DNA of 64,000 nucleotides from Buchnera aphidicola (Schlechtendalia chinensis) (GCF_001648115.1 NZ_CP011299.1:62001-126000); one strand, 5' to 3'; shown: positions 20,761 through 30,629, numbered from the stretch's first letter. Made by a program: numbers and translations. The notes: a model not told the origin generated them from the sequence alone.

Positions 20761-21533
20761 TGATAACTTTTAATATAAATGATTTAATTTCTTTTTTTTA
20801 TAATTTTTTCTATATTTCAATTCGAATTTTATCTTTTTCTTTATCTGCTCCATTGTTAGGAGATAAGTCAATTCCAAAGAAAATGAAAGTTTTTGTTTCA
20901 TTCATTATGAGTTGGTTTTTTATGCTTATTCTTCCTGTAGTAAACATTGATTTGTTTTCTACTGATGGATTTTTAATATTGGTTGAACAAGTTTTAATTG
21001 GTACACTCTTAGGGTTTTCTATGCAGTTAGTATTTTCTGCTATAAAAATAGCGAGTGAAGTTATTAGTTTTCAAATGGGTTTATCATTTTCATCTTTTTT
21101 GGATTGGAATACTCGTTCTAATACACCTATATTATCTCGCTTTTTTTATACGTTTTTGATATTACTTTTTTTAGAATCTAATGGTCATATTTGGATGATT
21201 TCAGCATTGATTGATACTTTTCATAAAATTCCAATACGAAAATTTGAACTAAATTTGAATATGTTTCTTAAAATTGTTATATATTCGAAATTTATTTTCA
21301 TAGATAGTTTTATAATTATGCTTCCAATTATGATAGTGCAGTTGATTTTGAATATTTCAATGGGAATTTTAAATAGAATTTCTTCTCAAATTTCTATTTT
21401 CTCTGTTGGATTTACTGTTACATTGATAGTAGGAATGTATACTTTATTTTTATTTGTTCCAATAGTTCCAAAAATTTATAATAACATATTTGATCGTTTG
21501 ACATTTTTATTGTCTTTTTTACTAATATCATGA
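20760..21533 (+). CDS. fliR: Flagellar export gate protein FliR
   Basis: A membrane subunit that caps the FliPQR gate. It has 257 residues (E. coli 261). It shows about six hydrophobic segments, with the conserved RILSFSLSAPLLGDKSIPKK near the N-terminus, GTLLGFSMQLVFSAIKIASE and FQMGLSFSSFLDWNTRSNTP in the middle, and LNISMGILNRISSQISIFSV and FTVTLIVGMYTLFLFVP toward the end. It is the last gene of the flagellar run. flhB and flhA are not in the window. A bidirectional terminator-like inverted repeat follows at 21755. Confidence 0.96.
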   Translation: MITFNINDLISFFYNFFYISIRILSFSLSAPLLGDKSIPKKMKVFVSFIMSWFFMLILPVVNIDLFSTDGFLILVEQVLIGTLLGFSMQLVFSAIKIASEVISFQMGLSFSSFLDWNTRSNTPILSRFFYTFLILLFLESNGHIWMISALIDTFHKIPIRKFELNLNMFLKIVIYSKFIFIDSFIIMLPIMIVQLILNISMGILNRISSQISIFSVGFTVTLIVGMYTLFLFVPIVPKIYNNIFDRLTFLLSFLLIS

Positions 21534-21754
21534 AATTCTAGCCAATATTATTATAGATGTGAAGGTATAGTCCTATTTTAATAAAAATGATTAATTTTAG
21601 CTATAAGAAGTACTAAAAAATTTCTATTTGATTTATAATTTTAAAATTTTATAAGAGGAATTTCGTTCTTTTTATTTAATTGATCTTTTTTCTGAATGGA
21701 GATTTTAATTTTCTTGGTAACATATATACAAATTTTTTAAATAAAAATTTAATT

Positions 21755-21805
21755 CTATAAAATGCTAATCTAAATTTTTGAAATGGTATAGTTAGCATTT
21801 TATAG
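21755..21805. terminator. Long inverted repeat between convergent fliR and rpmG
   Basis: A perfect 14-bp stem, CTATAAAATGCTAA with TTAGCATTTTATAG, encloses a 23-nt loop. T-rich sequence follows on both sides (TTTTAAAATTC on plus, AATTAAATTTTT on minus). Its place between two converging transcription units suggests a bidirectional terminator. Confidence 0.6.
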
Positions 21806-21841
21806 TTTTAAAATTCTTGAAAACATTTTTTAAAAAATAAG

Positions 21842-22009
21842 TTATTTTATTTTGTGCTCTAGGTATAATACGTGTTTTTTGACAATTGGATCGTATTTTT
21901 TTAGTTTTAGTTTTTGGGTTTGAGATTTTTTGTTTTTAGTTGTAGTATAATAATGTTTACTACCTGATGAAGATACTAATTTTATTTTGTTTCTGGAATT
22001 TTTTGCCAT
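21842..22009 (-). CDS. rpmG: 50S ribosomal protein L33
   Basis: A 55-residue ribosomal protein of the large subunit, found by translating the reverse strand from the ATG at 22009 ([20 protein letters not shown]). Further motifs are [20 protein letters not shown] and [15 protein letters not shown]. Length and sequence match E. coli L33 ([20 protein letters not shown]). It lacks the four-Cys ribbon, like the E. coli form. It lies 10 bp downstream of rpmB on the same strand, the ancestral rpmB-rpmG operon. Confidence 0.97.
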   Translation of the reverse strand: MAKNSRNKIKLVSSSGSKHYYTTTKNKKSQTQKLKLKKYDPIVKKHVLYLEHKIK

Positions 22010-22019
22010 TTTTTATTCT

Positions 22020-22253
22020 CTATTTCTTTTTATTTATCAGTTTTTGGTCTAAAATAGTATCTAATCCTATTTTATCTATGCATCGCATTCCTTTTGCGGA
22101 TACTCTTAAAAGTATAAATTTTTTTGTTTTTACATTCCAAAATTTATGAAAATGTAAATTTGGAAGAAATTTTCTTTTATTAGCATTCATAGCATGGGAT
22201 CGATAATTTCCAGTCATCGGTTTTTTTCCAGTAATTTGACATATTTTTGACAT
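22020..22253 (-). CDS. rpmB: 50S ribosomal protein L28
   Basis: A large-subunit protein of 77 residues (E. coli 78). It starts [20 protein letters not shown], then [39 protein letters not shown] and a Lys-rich tail. All are close to the enterobacterial sequence. It is the first gene of the minus-strand rpmB-rpmG pair and is divergent from tamB, with 188 bp between. The genes usually flanking this operon in E. coli (radC, mutM, coaD) are not here, so a rearrangement has placed it next to tamB. Confidence 0.97.
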   Translation of the reverse strand: MSKICQITGKKPMTGNYRSHAMNANKRKFLPNLHFHKFWNVKTKKFILLRVSAKGMRCIDKIGLDTILDQKLINKKK

Positions 22254-22441
22254 AGTTTGAAATTATCCTATATGTTATTAATAAAATTTATTTTCGAAAA
22301 TATTTTCTTAAAAATGTGCTTAAGGCATTATCATAAAATTGTTTTAAATTTTTATTTGATGTATAACATTTGATTATGTTTTGTACTTTAATTTAATATT
22401 TAAAAATTATAGATTAAATTTTGTTGATAGGACTTACTTCA

Positions 22442-25177
22442 ATGGTTTTTTTAAAAAAGTTTTTGATATCTATAATTTTGTTATGTTTATTTTTCTTATT
22501 TAGTTTAATATTCTTAATTTATAGCCATGTTGGATTAAATATTGCGTGCTATTTAGTAAATCATTATATACCAGAATTGAAAATAAAGAAGTCTATAGGT
22601 AGATTAAATAATTTTGTTTTAAAAGATGTAAGCTATTATTCTAACGATAAATGCATTCTTATTAAAGAACTGTATATAGAAATGAGTTTTAATTTTTTAA
22701 AAAATTTTTATGTTAATGTGAATAATTTGTTACTTAAAAAGTGTAGTATAAAAATTTTTTGTAATTCTTTTAAAAAAATTAGTAAAAAAGAGTCGCTTTT
22801 TAATTTAAAAATTTTTTCTTTTTTAAACTTTCCTATTAAATTTAAAAATACAAAATTTAGTGATATATCTTTTTCTATTAATAGTCTTTTATTAACACTA
22901 GATTATGGTATTGGGGAATATTACTGGAACGGGAAAAAGTTAGAATGTTTACATAGCAAAGTTGATAATATTTATGTTAAAGAATGTACAATAAAAAATG
23001 TAAAAGAAAAATTACATAATAAAATTATAGTGAACAAAAATTTTAATTTTAAGAAAGAAATTAATTATTATTTAAATTATTTAAGAAAAAGTAATTTTAG
23101 AATTCCTATTTTTTTTGATATAAAAAATTTTTACAGTGATAACATTTATTTTTTTAATAAATGCAAAACTAGATTTTCACAATGTTTTTTAAATTTTACA
23201 CTCGATAATGATAAAATAGATATAAAAAAACTTCATATTTTAAGTCGTTATTTTAAAATTGACATTTTTGGGGTTTACAATTTTTGCAAAGATTTTTATT
23301 TTAATTTTTTTTTAAATTGTGTTTATTTTAAACATGATCGAAGTAAAGAACATATTCATGCTAATATTCATGGGTTTTTATTAAAAAATTTGAGTATAGA
23401 TTTAAATTTTCATGGTTTTATAAAGTCTAGAATATATATAAAATTTTTCTTTAAAAATAAAAGTTCTAATTTATGTTCAAAATTATTGATTCCATTTTTT
23501 ATCATAAAAAATGATCATAAAATTATTTTTTCTTTAAAAAGTACTATAATTCAAGTGTTAGGAAATTTAGAAAATTATCATTATTCTTTAAATACTATTA
23601 TAGATATAAAATCATTAATTCCAGTACATCTATATATTTTAGGAAGAGGTAATCATTCTTGTATATTTTTTGAAAAAATAAAATATGTTTTTATGAAAAA
23701 TGCAATAACTTCCAAAAATTTATTAAATTTTTTTAACAAAAAACGATTAAATTATTCGACATTGGTAGATGGAAGAAATAATGATTTTGACATAAAATTT
23801 TTGTTAGAAAATGTCATACATGTTTTTTCTAATTTTAAAGAAAGGTATGATGTATTTTTTGATATAAAATTTTTGTATAAGTATGGTGTTTTTAAAAATT
23901 TAAACATTAGATCAAAATCTCATTTCTTTGAAATTTGTAATCGATGGATAATTTCTACAATTAATAAAGTTTTAAAGAAAAAGAACTTTTCTTCGATTAA
24001 TAGATTTCAGCGAGAAAGTAATATAGACGTTTTTTTTAAATTAAAAAGTGTGAATAATGTTTACTCTAATTTTTTAGTAAACATTAATGGGAATGTTTCT
24101 ATTGAAAATAAAAATGATGATTATAAGATTACAATAAAAATTTTGGGAAATCACTTGATTTCAAAATTCTTTAACATTTCTAATTTTTCAATAATGTTTA
24201 AAAAAAATAATTCTCACATGGTTACAGTGAATTTATCAGTCAAAGATTTTACTATTTTAAATTTCTATATTTCTTCTTTTTGTCTTAAATTTAATAATTA
24301 TAAAATTAGACATAATTTTTATTTAAATGTTTTAAGAAATAGTCATATTTTTACATTATGTTTAAACGGGAAATATAACACATTATCAAAATTGTGGATT
24401 GAAGAAATAAATAGCGTATATTTTTCTGTGCCATTATTTAATATAAGTTTAAAAAAAATATTTTTAATATTTTATAAAAACGATATTACTAGTAATTTTT
24501 ATATATTTTCGTTTTTAAATGATTTTTTATTTACAAAAACGTTGACATATTTGACTAAAAACACCATTAATATTATCAATACTAATGTAGTAGAAAAAGC
24601 AATTTTTTTTCTAAATAATTTGCAATCTTTTTACAGATTTAAAAAACCTTTTACATGCGAAGTTAAATGTATTCTATATAATTTTGGTGATTTTAAAAAA
24701 TGGACATTAAAATGGAATTTTGAAATTAAAAATGAAAATGAAAAAAGTGAATTTTTTTTTGGATTATTGAAATTTTATAGAGTTGACGAAACAATATTTT
24801 TTTTAGGTAGCTTTGAATTTGAAAATGTTACAATATCTCTTTTAAAATTTTTATCAGAAAATTTCAGAATTTTGTCAGGAAAATTTTATGGAACATTAGA
24901 AATGAATGATATATGTAGTTTTAAGTTTTTTTGTGATTTATTAATTAAAAATCTTTTAATTAATGGTTTTTTTAATATAAACAATTTACATATTAGTAAT
25001 ATAGTATTTTTAACTAATTTCGACGATACTTTTTTTAAGAGTTTTACTATTACTCAAAATTGGTATAACTTTATATTTAATTTTAAATTTTTACAATTTT
25101 GTTCTTTAAAAAATAAATTAGGACAATTTTTTATTATTAAAGTTTTTCGAATGCCGTTTTATAGGATCAATTTTTAA
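22442..25177 (+). CDS. tamB: TamB-like AsmA-family envelope protein, shortened
   Basis: TamB spans the periplasm and bridges inner and outer membrane for lipid transport or outer-membrane protein assembly. From the ATG at 22442 the product is 911 residues, against 1259 in E. coli. The N-terminus shows a signal-anchor (FLKKFLISIILLCLFFLFSL) followed by YSHVGLNIACYLVNHYIPEL and the IGRLNNFVLKDVSYY, ELYIEMSFNF, NNLLLKKCSIKI pattern that parallels E. coli TamB. The remainder is a Phe/Asn/Lys-rich beta-repeat sequence that has diverged greatly. The C-terminal DUF490-type end is not obvious. No tamA lies upstream, where E. coli has it. Confidence 0.78.
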   Translation: MVFLKKFLISIILLCLFFLFSLIFLIYSHVGLNIACYLVNHYIPELKIKKSIGRLNNFVLKDVSYYSNDKCILIKELYIEMSFNFLKNFYVNVNNLLLKKCSIKIFCNSFKKISKKESLFNLKIFSFLNFPIKFKNTKFSDISFSINSLLLTLDYGIGEYYWNGKKLECLHSKVDNIYVKECTIKNVKEKLHNKIIVNKNFNFKKEINYYLNYLRKSNFRIPIFFDIKNFYSDNIYFFNKCKTRFSQCFLNFTLDNDKIDIKKLHILSRYFKIDIFGVYNFCKDFYFNFFLNCVYFKHDRSKEHIHANIHGFLLKNLSIDLNFHGFIKSRIYIKFFFKNKSSNLCSKLLIPFFIIKNDHKIIFSLKSTIIQVLGNLENYHYSLNTIIDIKSLIPVHLYILGRGNHSCIFFEKIKYVFMKNAITSKNLLNFFNKKRLNYSTLVDGRNNDFDIKFLLENVIHVFSNFKERYDVFFDIKFLYKYGVFKNLNIRSKSHFFEICNRWIISTINKVLKKKNFSSINRFQRESNIDVFFKLKSVNNVYSNFLVNINGNVSIENKNDDYKITIKILGNHLISKFFNISNFSIMFKKNNSHMVTVNLSVKDFTILNFYISSFCLKFNNYKIRHNFYLNVLRNSHIFTLCLNGKYNTLSKLWIEEINSVYFSVPLFNISLKKIFLIFYKNDITSNFYIFSFLNDFLFTKTLTYLTKNTINIINTNVVEKAIFFLNNLQSFYRFKKPFTCEVKCILYNFGDFKKWTLKWNFEIKNENEKSEFFFGLLKFYRVDETIFFLGSFEFENVTISLLKFLSENFRILSGKFYGTLEMNDICSFKFFCDLLIKNLLINGFFNINNLHISNIVFLTNFDDTFFKSFTITQNWYNFIFNFKFLQFCSLKNKLGQFFIIKVFRMPFYRINF

Positions 25178-25376
25178 TATTTAAAATAAAATAAATCTTT
25201 ATTTTTATTTCATGATAGTAGAATTTAAACAAAATAGTATAATTTCTTTTTTAAACTTAATATATTTTTTTTTATTAATTTTAATTTTTTTATTTTTGAA
25301 ACTTATTTGTCGATATATTTTATATATTTATTTTTTATTAAATATAGTTTATAACATTTTTTAAAATTTATTTTTA

Positions 25377-25898
25377 TTATTTACTTTTTAACGATGACAT
25401 AATTTCTTGGTAAGCTTTTTCTTTATTTTCCCATCCAATAATTTTAGTCCATTTGTTTTTTTCTAAATCTTTGTAATGTTTAAAAAAATGCACAATCTGT
25501 GTTTTTAAAAAATTTGAAACGTCATTTATATCTTTTATATATGAATACTCTTGGCAAATATTTGCGTTAGGAACAGCTATAATTTTATTGTCTTCTCCTG
25601 ACTCATCTATCATGTTTAAAATTCCTATTGGCCTGCACTGTATTACTGAATTTGGTATTAAGGGATATGGGGTGTGTACTAGAACATCTGTAGGATCTTT
25701 ATCTTTAGATAAAGTTTGGTTAATAAATCCATAATTACAAGGATAAAACATAGAAGTCATAATAAACCTATCGACAAACAAAACTCCTAAACTTTTGTTC
25801 ATTTCATATTTTACTGGATTAGAATTCGATGAAATTTCAATTATTACATTTATATCATATGGAATGTTGTTTCCTGGAGAAATTTTTTTTGTATTCAT
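25377..25898 (-). CDS. ppa: Inorganic pyrophosphatase
   Basis: Hydrolyses pyrophosphate to drive biosynthetic reactions. It has 173 residues (E. coli 176), on the minus strand. Conserved blocks include IEISSNSNPVKYEMNKS, DRFIMTSMFYPCNYGFI with the active-site Tyr, the metal-binding DKDPTDVLVHTPYPL and the DESGEDNKIIAVP segment, then a C-terminal HFFKHYKDLEKNKWTKI helix. The gene is convergent with tamB and divergent from pmbA, so it is transcribed alone. The start is preceded by AAGGAAA. Confidence 0.97.
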   Translation of the reverse strand: MNTKKISPGNNIPYDINVIIEISSNSNPVKYEMNKSLGVLFVDRFIMTSMFYPCNYGFINQTLSKDKDPTDVLVHTPYPLIPNSVIQCRPIGILNMIDESGEDNKIIAVPNANICQEYSYIKDINDVSNFLKTQIVHFFKHYKDLEKNKWTKIIGWENKEKAYQEIMSSLKSK

Positions 25899-26024
25899 TT
25901 TATTTCCTTTTATGCATTAAATTTAGATTATTTTAATTTTTATATTTTTATGAAAATTTTATTTTTTTTTCTTTTAGTGTACTATAACAAATAATTTAAG
26001 ATAATAATATGAAAAGCAATAAAT

Positions 26025-27365
26025 ATGAAATTTGACTATGAATTTAAAGAAAAACAATTTAAAAATGTTATTATATATATACTAAATTTAGTTTCTACGT
26101 ATTCGGCAACTGCTGAAGTATTAATTTCTTATAAATCAAGTGTTGATCTTAACATGAGAAATAAAAAAATTGATTATGTTAAGTTTAGCGATGACAATTT
26201 TATAACTATTACAGTATACAAAAGTCGAAGAAAGAGTACAGTTTCTTCGTCTGATTTTTCTATTTCTTCATTAAAGAAATCTATTGATCGCGCAATGGAT
26301 ATTATTAATTATGTATCTTGTGATTTACTTTCTGGTTTACCTGACGTTGCATTATTAGCTATTGGAAATTTAAAAAATCTTAATTTATATCATTATTGGA
26401 AATGGGATTTAAATTATGCTTATGATTTGACATTATTATCAGAATCAGAGGCTTTTAAGGTAGATAAGAGAATTGTAAATACAGAAGGATCTACGTTTAA
26501 TAGTTGTATAAGTATAAATGTTTTTGGAAACAGTCATGGAATGTTAGAAAGTTATAATACTACTTCATATTTTATGTCTAGTTGTATGATTGCTAAAGAT
26601 AAACATGATATGCAAAGAGATATGTCTTATACAATTGCTAGAAATATTAATGATTTAACATCACCAAAACTTTTGGGTATAACAAGTTCTAATCGGGCTA
26701 TATCTAGGTTGAATTCTAAAAAGTTATCATCTGTGAAAAGTCCGATTATTTTTTCTTCAGAATTATCTTCTGAGTTTTTTTCATATCTAATACAAGCTAT
26801 TGATGGTCACAACGTTTACAAGAAATCAACATTTTTATTAAATAGTTTAGAAAAACGAATTTTTCCTAATTGGTTAAATATTCAAGAAGATCCTCATATT
26901 GTAAAAGGATTGGGATCTAAATGTTTTGATTTAGAAGGTGTACGGACGTCATCAAGAATGATAGTAGAAAATGGAATATTAAAAACATGGCTGTTAGATA
27001 ATTATTCTTCTAAAAGGATAGGATTAGTTAATACTGCTAATTCCGGGGGAATTCATAATTGGTTAATACTAGGTTTTTCAGAAATGAATTTGAAAATGTT
27101 GTTGGAACTTATGAATACAGGAATTCTAATAACAGAATTATTAGGAAATGGTTTAAATGTAAGCACTGGAGATTATTCGTGTGGAGCAGTAGGATTTTGG
27201 ATAGAACATGGTATTGTCAAATATCCTGTAAGCGAAATTACAATTTCTGGAAATTTAAAAGACATGTTTCAAAATATTGTATCTATAGGAAATGATATCG
27301 ATACACGACATAAAATATTATCGGGATCAATTTTATTATCTTCTATACAAATATCAGGTTTATAA
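26025..27365 (+). CDS. pmbA: Metalloprotease-like protein PmbA/TldE
   Basis: The subunit that pairs with TldD to form a zinc-dependent protease acting on unfolded or small peptides. It has 446 residues (E. coli 450). Family segments include SYKSSVDLNMRNKKIDYVKF near the N-terminus, SSDFSISSLKKSIDRAMDI, ESEAFKVDKRIVNTEGSTFN, FSSELSSEFFSYLIQAIDGH and a C-terminal NTANSGGIHNWL, STGDYSCGAVGFWIEHGIV and YPVSEITISGNLKDMF run. The zinc ligands reside in TldD, which is not in the window. It stands alone on the plus strand. Confidence 0.95.
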   Translation: MKFDYEFKEKQFKNVIIYILNLVSTYSATAEVLISYKSSVDLNMRNKKIDYVKFSDDNFITITVYKSRRKSTVSSSDFSISSLKKSIDRAMDIINYVSCDLLSGLPDVALLAIGNLKNLNLYHYWKWDLNYAYDLTLLSESEAFKVDKRIVNTEGSTFNSCISINVFGNSHGMLESYNTTSYFMSSCMIAKDKHDMQRDMSYTIARNINDLTSPKLLGITSSNRAISRLNSKKLSSVKSPIIFSSELSSEFFSYLIQAIDGHNVYKKSTFLLNSLEKRIFPNWLNIQEDPHIVKGLGSKCFDLEGVRTSSRMIVENGILKTWLLDNYSSKRIGLVNTANSGGIHNWLILGFSEMNLKMLLELMNTGILITELLGNGLNVSTGDYSCGAVGFWIEHGIVKYPVSEITISGNLKDMFQNIVSIGNDIDTRHKILSGSILLSSIQISGL

Positions 27366-27510
27366 AAATGAAAATTTTGTATCATGATTAAAAGAATTTT
27401 GTAAAAGTAATTTTTACGAATTTTATATTTTGATTTCGATAATTTTCGAGTGTATAAAGTTTTTTATTATAAAACTTTTTTTTTAAAAAGTTAAATTTGA
27501 ATTATTTAAT

Positions 27511-27872
27511 AAAAGTTAACCTATAAGCCGGATTCTGTATTAGACAGTCATTTATCTAGAATAATAATTACTTATTATTTCAAGCAGCCTACCCGAGTAT
27601 TATGTATAAGGGCAAAAATATATTAATTCTCTATTTGGCCTTGCTCCAGGTGGAGTTTACTTAGCCATACTAGTTACCCAGTATGCGGTGAGCTCTTACC
27701 TCGCCTTTTCATCCTTGCTTCTGAACTTATTCGTGAAGAAGCGGTTATTTTCTGTTGCACTGGTCGTAAGCTTATGCTCCCCAGATGTTATCTGGCACCT
27801 TGTATTTGCCCTGCGGAGTCCGGACTTTCCTCTCCTATTTTTGAAATAGCAGCGACTGTCTGGTTAACTTTT
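27511..27872 (-). ncRNA. rnpB: RNase P RNA (M1 RNA)
   Basis: The catalytic RNA that trims tRNA 5' leaders. The reverse strand, about 362 nt, begins AAAAGTTAACCAGACAG and ends GGTTAACTTTT, pairing as helix P1. Universally conserved elements are visible: GAGGAAAGTCCGGACTCC (P4 5' side), GGGTAGGCTGCTTGA, TAAACTCCACC, and the 3' P4 partner with ATCCGGCTTATAGG. Length fits the type A class (E. coli 377). It lies 21 bp downstream of rsmI on the same strand; exact ends are by P1 pairing. Its GC content is far above that of the neighbours, as expected for a structured RNA. Confidence 0.96.
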
Positions 27873-27893
27873 ATTAAAATTTATAGCTATTTT

Positions 27894-28738
27894 TTAATGT
27901 GTAGTGTGTTTGTATAACATATTTTTAGATGCTTTGTGCAATTGAGCTGTGACTTTTATAGCTGTTTTTAATGGTAAATGAGATTGTAGTATTTGTAAAG
28001 TTTTTAAAACTTTTTTAGATAAATATGATTTTGTTTTTATTTGATATCCTGAAATAATTATAGTTATTTCTCCTTTCATTTTTATTGTATTATTGTTAAG
28101 CCATAATAATATATTTTTTGATGTGTCTCTTCGGATGAGTTCCCATTTTTTAGTTAATTCTTTTGCTAAAAAAATCTTTCTATCGCATCCTAGTTCTTTA
28201 ACTATATCTTTAATACTAGAAATTATTCTGTGGGGGGTTTCATAAATTATAATAGTTCGATTTTCTTGTTTTAAACTACTTAATAATTTGCGTCGAGAAT
28301 TGCTTTTGGATGGTAGAAAACCTTCATAGCAAAATTTACTTGTGGATAATCCTGAAGCGCTCAAAGCTGTAATAGCTGCACATGGTCCTGGTAAAGGAAC
28401 AATGTGTATTTCAAATTGATGGCAATAATTAATTAAAATTTTCCCCGGATCGTTAATTACTGGAGTTCCAGCATCAGAAACTAATGCAACGTTTTCTCCA
28501 TTTTTCAATTTTATGAGTAATTTTTTACTTTTATTTTTTTCGTTATATTTATTTAGAGATATAATTTTTGTAGAAATTTCATAATTTTTTGTCAATATCT
28601 TAGTTCGATTTATATTTTCTCCTGCAATTACGTTTACTTTTTTCAGAATTGAAAGTGCACGAATAGTAATGTCAGTTAAATTTCCAATAGGAGTAGGAAC
28701 AATATATAATATTCCTTTTTTTTTATCGAATTTTTCAT
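27894..28738 (-). CDS. rsmI: 16S rRNA 2'-O-ribose C1402 methyltransferase RsmI, frame interrupted at poly(A)
   Basis: Methylates the ribose of C1402 in 16S rRNA with S-adenosylmethionine. The core from about 28714 reads GILYIVPTPIGNLTDITIRA, then ENVALVSDAGTPVINDPG, VPLPGPCAAITALSASGLS and FCYEGFLPSKSNSRRK, very close to E. coli RsmI. No ATG opens this frame. The ATG at 28738 reads MKNSIKKK in another frame into nine A (T9 at 28716-28724 on plus). One extra A joins the two, giving about 281 residues (E. coli 286). A 233-residue form from TTG 28595 would lose the SAM-site PTPIGNL motif, so it would not be functional. Confidence 0.85.
28716..28724 (-). repeat. A9 homopolymer (minus strand), frameshift site in rsmI
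   Basis: Nine T on the plus strand, nine A on the coding strand, between the only nearby ATG and the conserved YIVPTPIGNL segment. Ten A would make one frame. Confidence 0.85.
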
Positions 28739-29053
28739 AATTTTCTTGATATTAAACTTATAAGGTAAATGAGAACAATTTTACTATTTTAAAATTAGTT
28801 TGTAGTTTTTTAAAAATAATTTAGAAATTTAAATTTTTAAAATTATAAATGTGAATTTAGAGTTTGTACTATTTTTAAAATGATTTGATATTTTTTTTCT
28901 AAACTTTTTGAGTTTTTTAATATTTAGTGATAAATTTTTCGTCATCATACATAAAATATTATTTTAATTTTAATAATACTATTTAATAAAATTGTTTTAT
29001 ACAACTTTTTGATAAGTATTGTAATTTCAAAGTTAAATAGCAGAGGTACTGAA
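28739..29053. other. Divergent intergenic spacer rsmI-fabB
   Basis: 315 bp of AT-rich DNA between divergent genes, so it must hold both promoters; I cannot pick out unambiguous -35/-10 boxes in this composition. The only clear element is the fabB ribosome site AGAGG at 29042-29046. Confidence 0.5.
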
Positions 29054-30273
29054 GTGAAGAGAGTAGTAATTACTGGATTAGGAATAATTTCTAGCATTGG
29101 TAACAATAAAATGGAAGTACTTTCTTCTTTATTGGATACTAAATCAGGGATTTCGTTTTCAGAAGAAATGAAAAATTTTGGATTACGTAGTCATGTACAT
29201 GGAAATATAAAACTAGAAATATCTCAATGTATAAATCGTAAAATGATGAGATTTATGAATGATGCATCAATATATTCTCATTTATCCATGGAAGAAGCTA
29301 TTAAAGATGCTAATTTAACACCTAAAATGTATCAAAATAATCCTAGAGTAGGTATAATTGTCGGTTCTAGCTCTGGATCACCGAAATATCAATTTAATGG
29401 TATTAAATTTATGGAGCGTCGGGGATTGCGTTCAGTTAGTCCATATACAGTGATTCAATCTATGACTTCTAATATATCAGCATGTTTAGCAACTTCTTTT
29501 AAAATACATGGAATTAATTATTCTATCAGTTCGGCGTGTTCTAGCTCAGCTCATTGTATAGGTAATGCAATGCTATTGATACAATTAGGACAGCAAGATA
29601 TTATATTTGCTGGAGGAGGAGAAGAAATTAGTAAAGAATTGGCATGTGCATTTGATGCACTAGGAGCGTTGTCAACTAATTTTAATTTAAGTCCTTTATC
29701 ATCGTCTAGAGCATTTGACTATTATAGGGATGGATTTGTTATTTCAGGAGGTTCTGGAATAGTAATTATGGAAGAGTTGAATTCTGCATTATCTAGATCT
29801 TCTCATATATACGCGGAAATTGTTGGATATGGTACATCTTCTGATGGGTACAATATGGTCGTTCCTTCTGAAGATGGTGCGATTAGATGTATGAATTTAG
29901 CTATCAATAAAATTAGCAAAAAATCTATTGATTATTTAAATGCACATGGAACATCTACTAAAATAGGTGATTTAGTAGAATTAAATGCTATTAAAAAAGT
30001 TTTTTATGATGTTTGTATGCCTGTAGTTTCGTCAACTAAATCTATTACTGGACATGCGTTAGGTGCATCAGGTGTTCAAGAAATAATATATAGTTTGTTA
30101 ATGCTTGAAAACGATTTCTTAGTTCCTAGTATTAATATTACTAAACTAGATTCTGCAGCAGAAGATTGTAATATTTTGATCAATTCTGTAAAAAAAAAAA
30201 TTCTGTAATTATGTCGAATAGTTTTGGCTTCGGAGGTACGAATGTTTCTTTAATTTTAAGAAAATATTGTTAA
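29054..30273 (+). CDS. fabB: 3-oxoacyl-[acyl-carrier-protein] synthase I (FabB), frame interrupted at poly(A)
   Basis: Condenses malonyl-ACP with acyl-ACP in fatty acid elongation. The GTG at 29054 (ribosome site AGAGG 8 nt upstream) gives MKRVVITGLGIISSIGNN. The nucleophile is Cys162 in SISSACSSSAHC; the catalytic histidines are in NAHGTSTKIGD and SITGHALGASG. The frame stops at 30208 after a run of eleven A (30190-30200). The missing C-terminus, VIMSNSFGFGGTNVSLILRK, follows immediately in another frame, to TAA at 30271-30273. Twelve A would give 406 residues and an ungapped fit to E. coli FabB (406). Without correction the GFGGTN active-site loop is lost. Confidence 0.95.
30190..30200 (+). 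repeat. A11 homopolymer, frameshift site in fabB
   Basis: Eleven A on the coding strand. The upstream frame reads KKKIL then stop; with one more A it reads KKKNSVIMSNSF and joins the conserved C-terminus. Confidence 0.95.
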
Positions 30274-30629
30274 TACGTAATAAATATTAAACTCTTTAGA
30301 TGCAATCTTTGATGCATTCAATAATACGTATATTTAAAAAGTAAAAAATCAAAATGATGCATATTAGTTTCAAATCTTTAGAGACCTTTTATTTAACATA
30401 AGCATCAAGTTTTTTACATTAATTTAGTATTTTAAAAGTTATAATCTTAAAAAAGATATTTTTATATAGCTCATTAATAAAATTTCTAGAAGTTTATTTT
30501 TTATTAATATTTGTTGTGGTGTATTAAATTTTTTGTAGACATAAAGTTTTTGTTTTTTTAGATAGTATGCTATTTTCTAATAACTAGAAGTAGATTATAA
30601 AATTTTATATTTTAAAAGGAATATAAACG
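30274..30629. other. Intergenic spacer fabB-talA, nothing recognised
   Basis: 356 bp, AT-rich. GATGCA-containing words recur (about 30300-30315, 30354-30362 and around 30400) without forming a convincing stem and T-tract. The talA ribosome site AAAAGGA lies at 30614-30620. Confidence 0.45.

Noticed and set aside
25178..25215. Hairpin between convergent tamB and ppa
   Set aside because: The AAATAAAATAAA / TTTATTTTTATTT pairing is entirely A-T and of a kind expected by chance in this composition.
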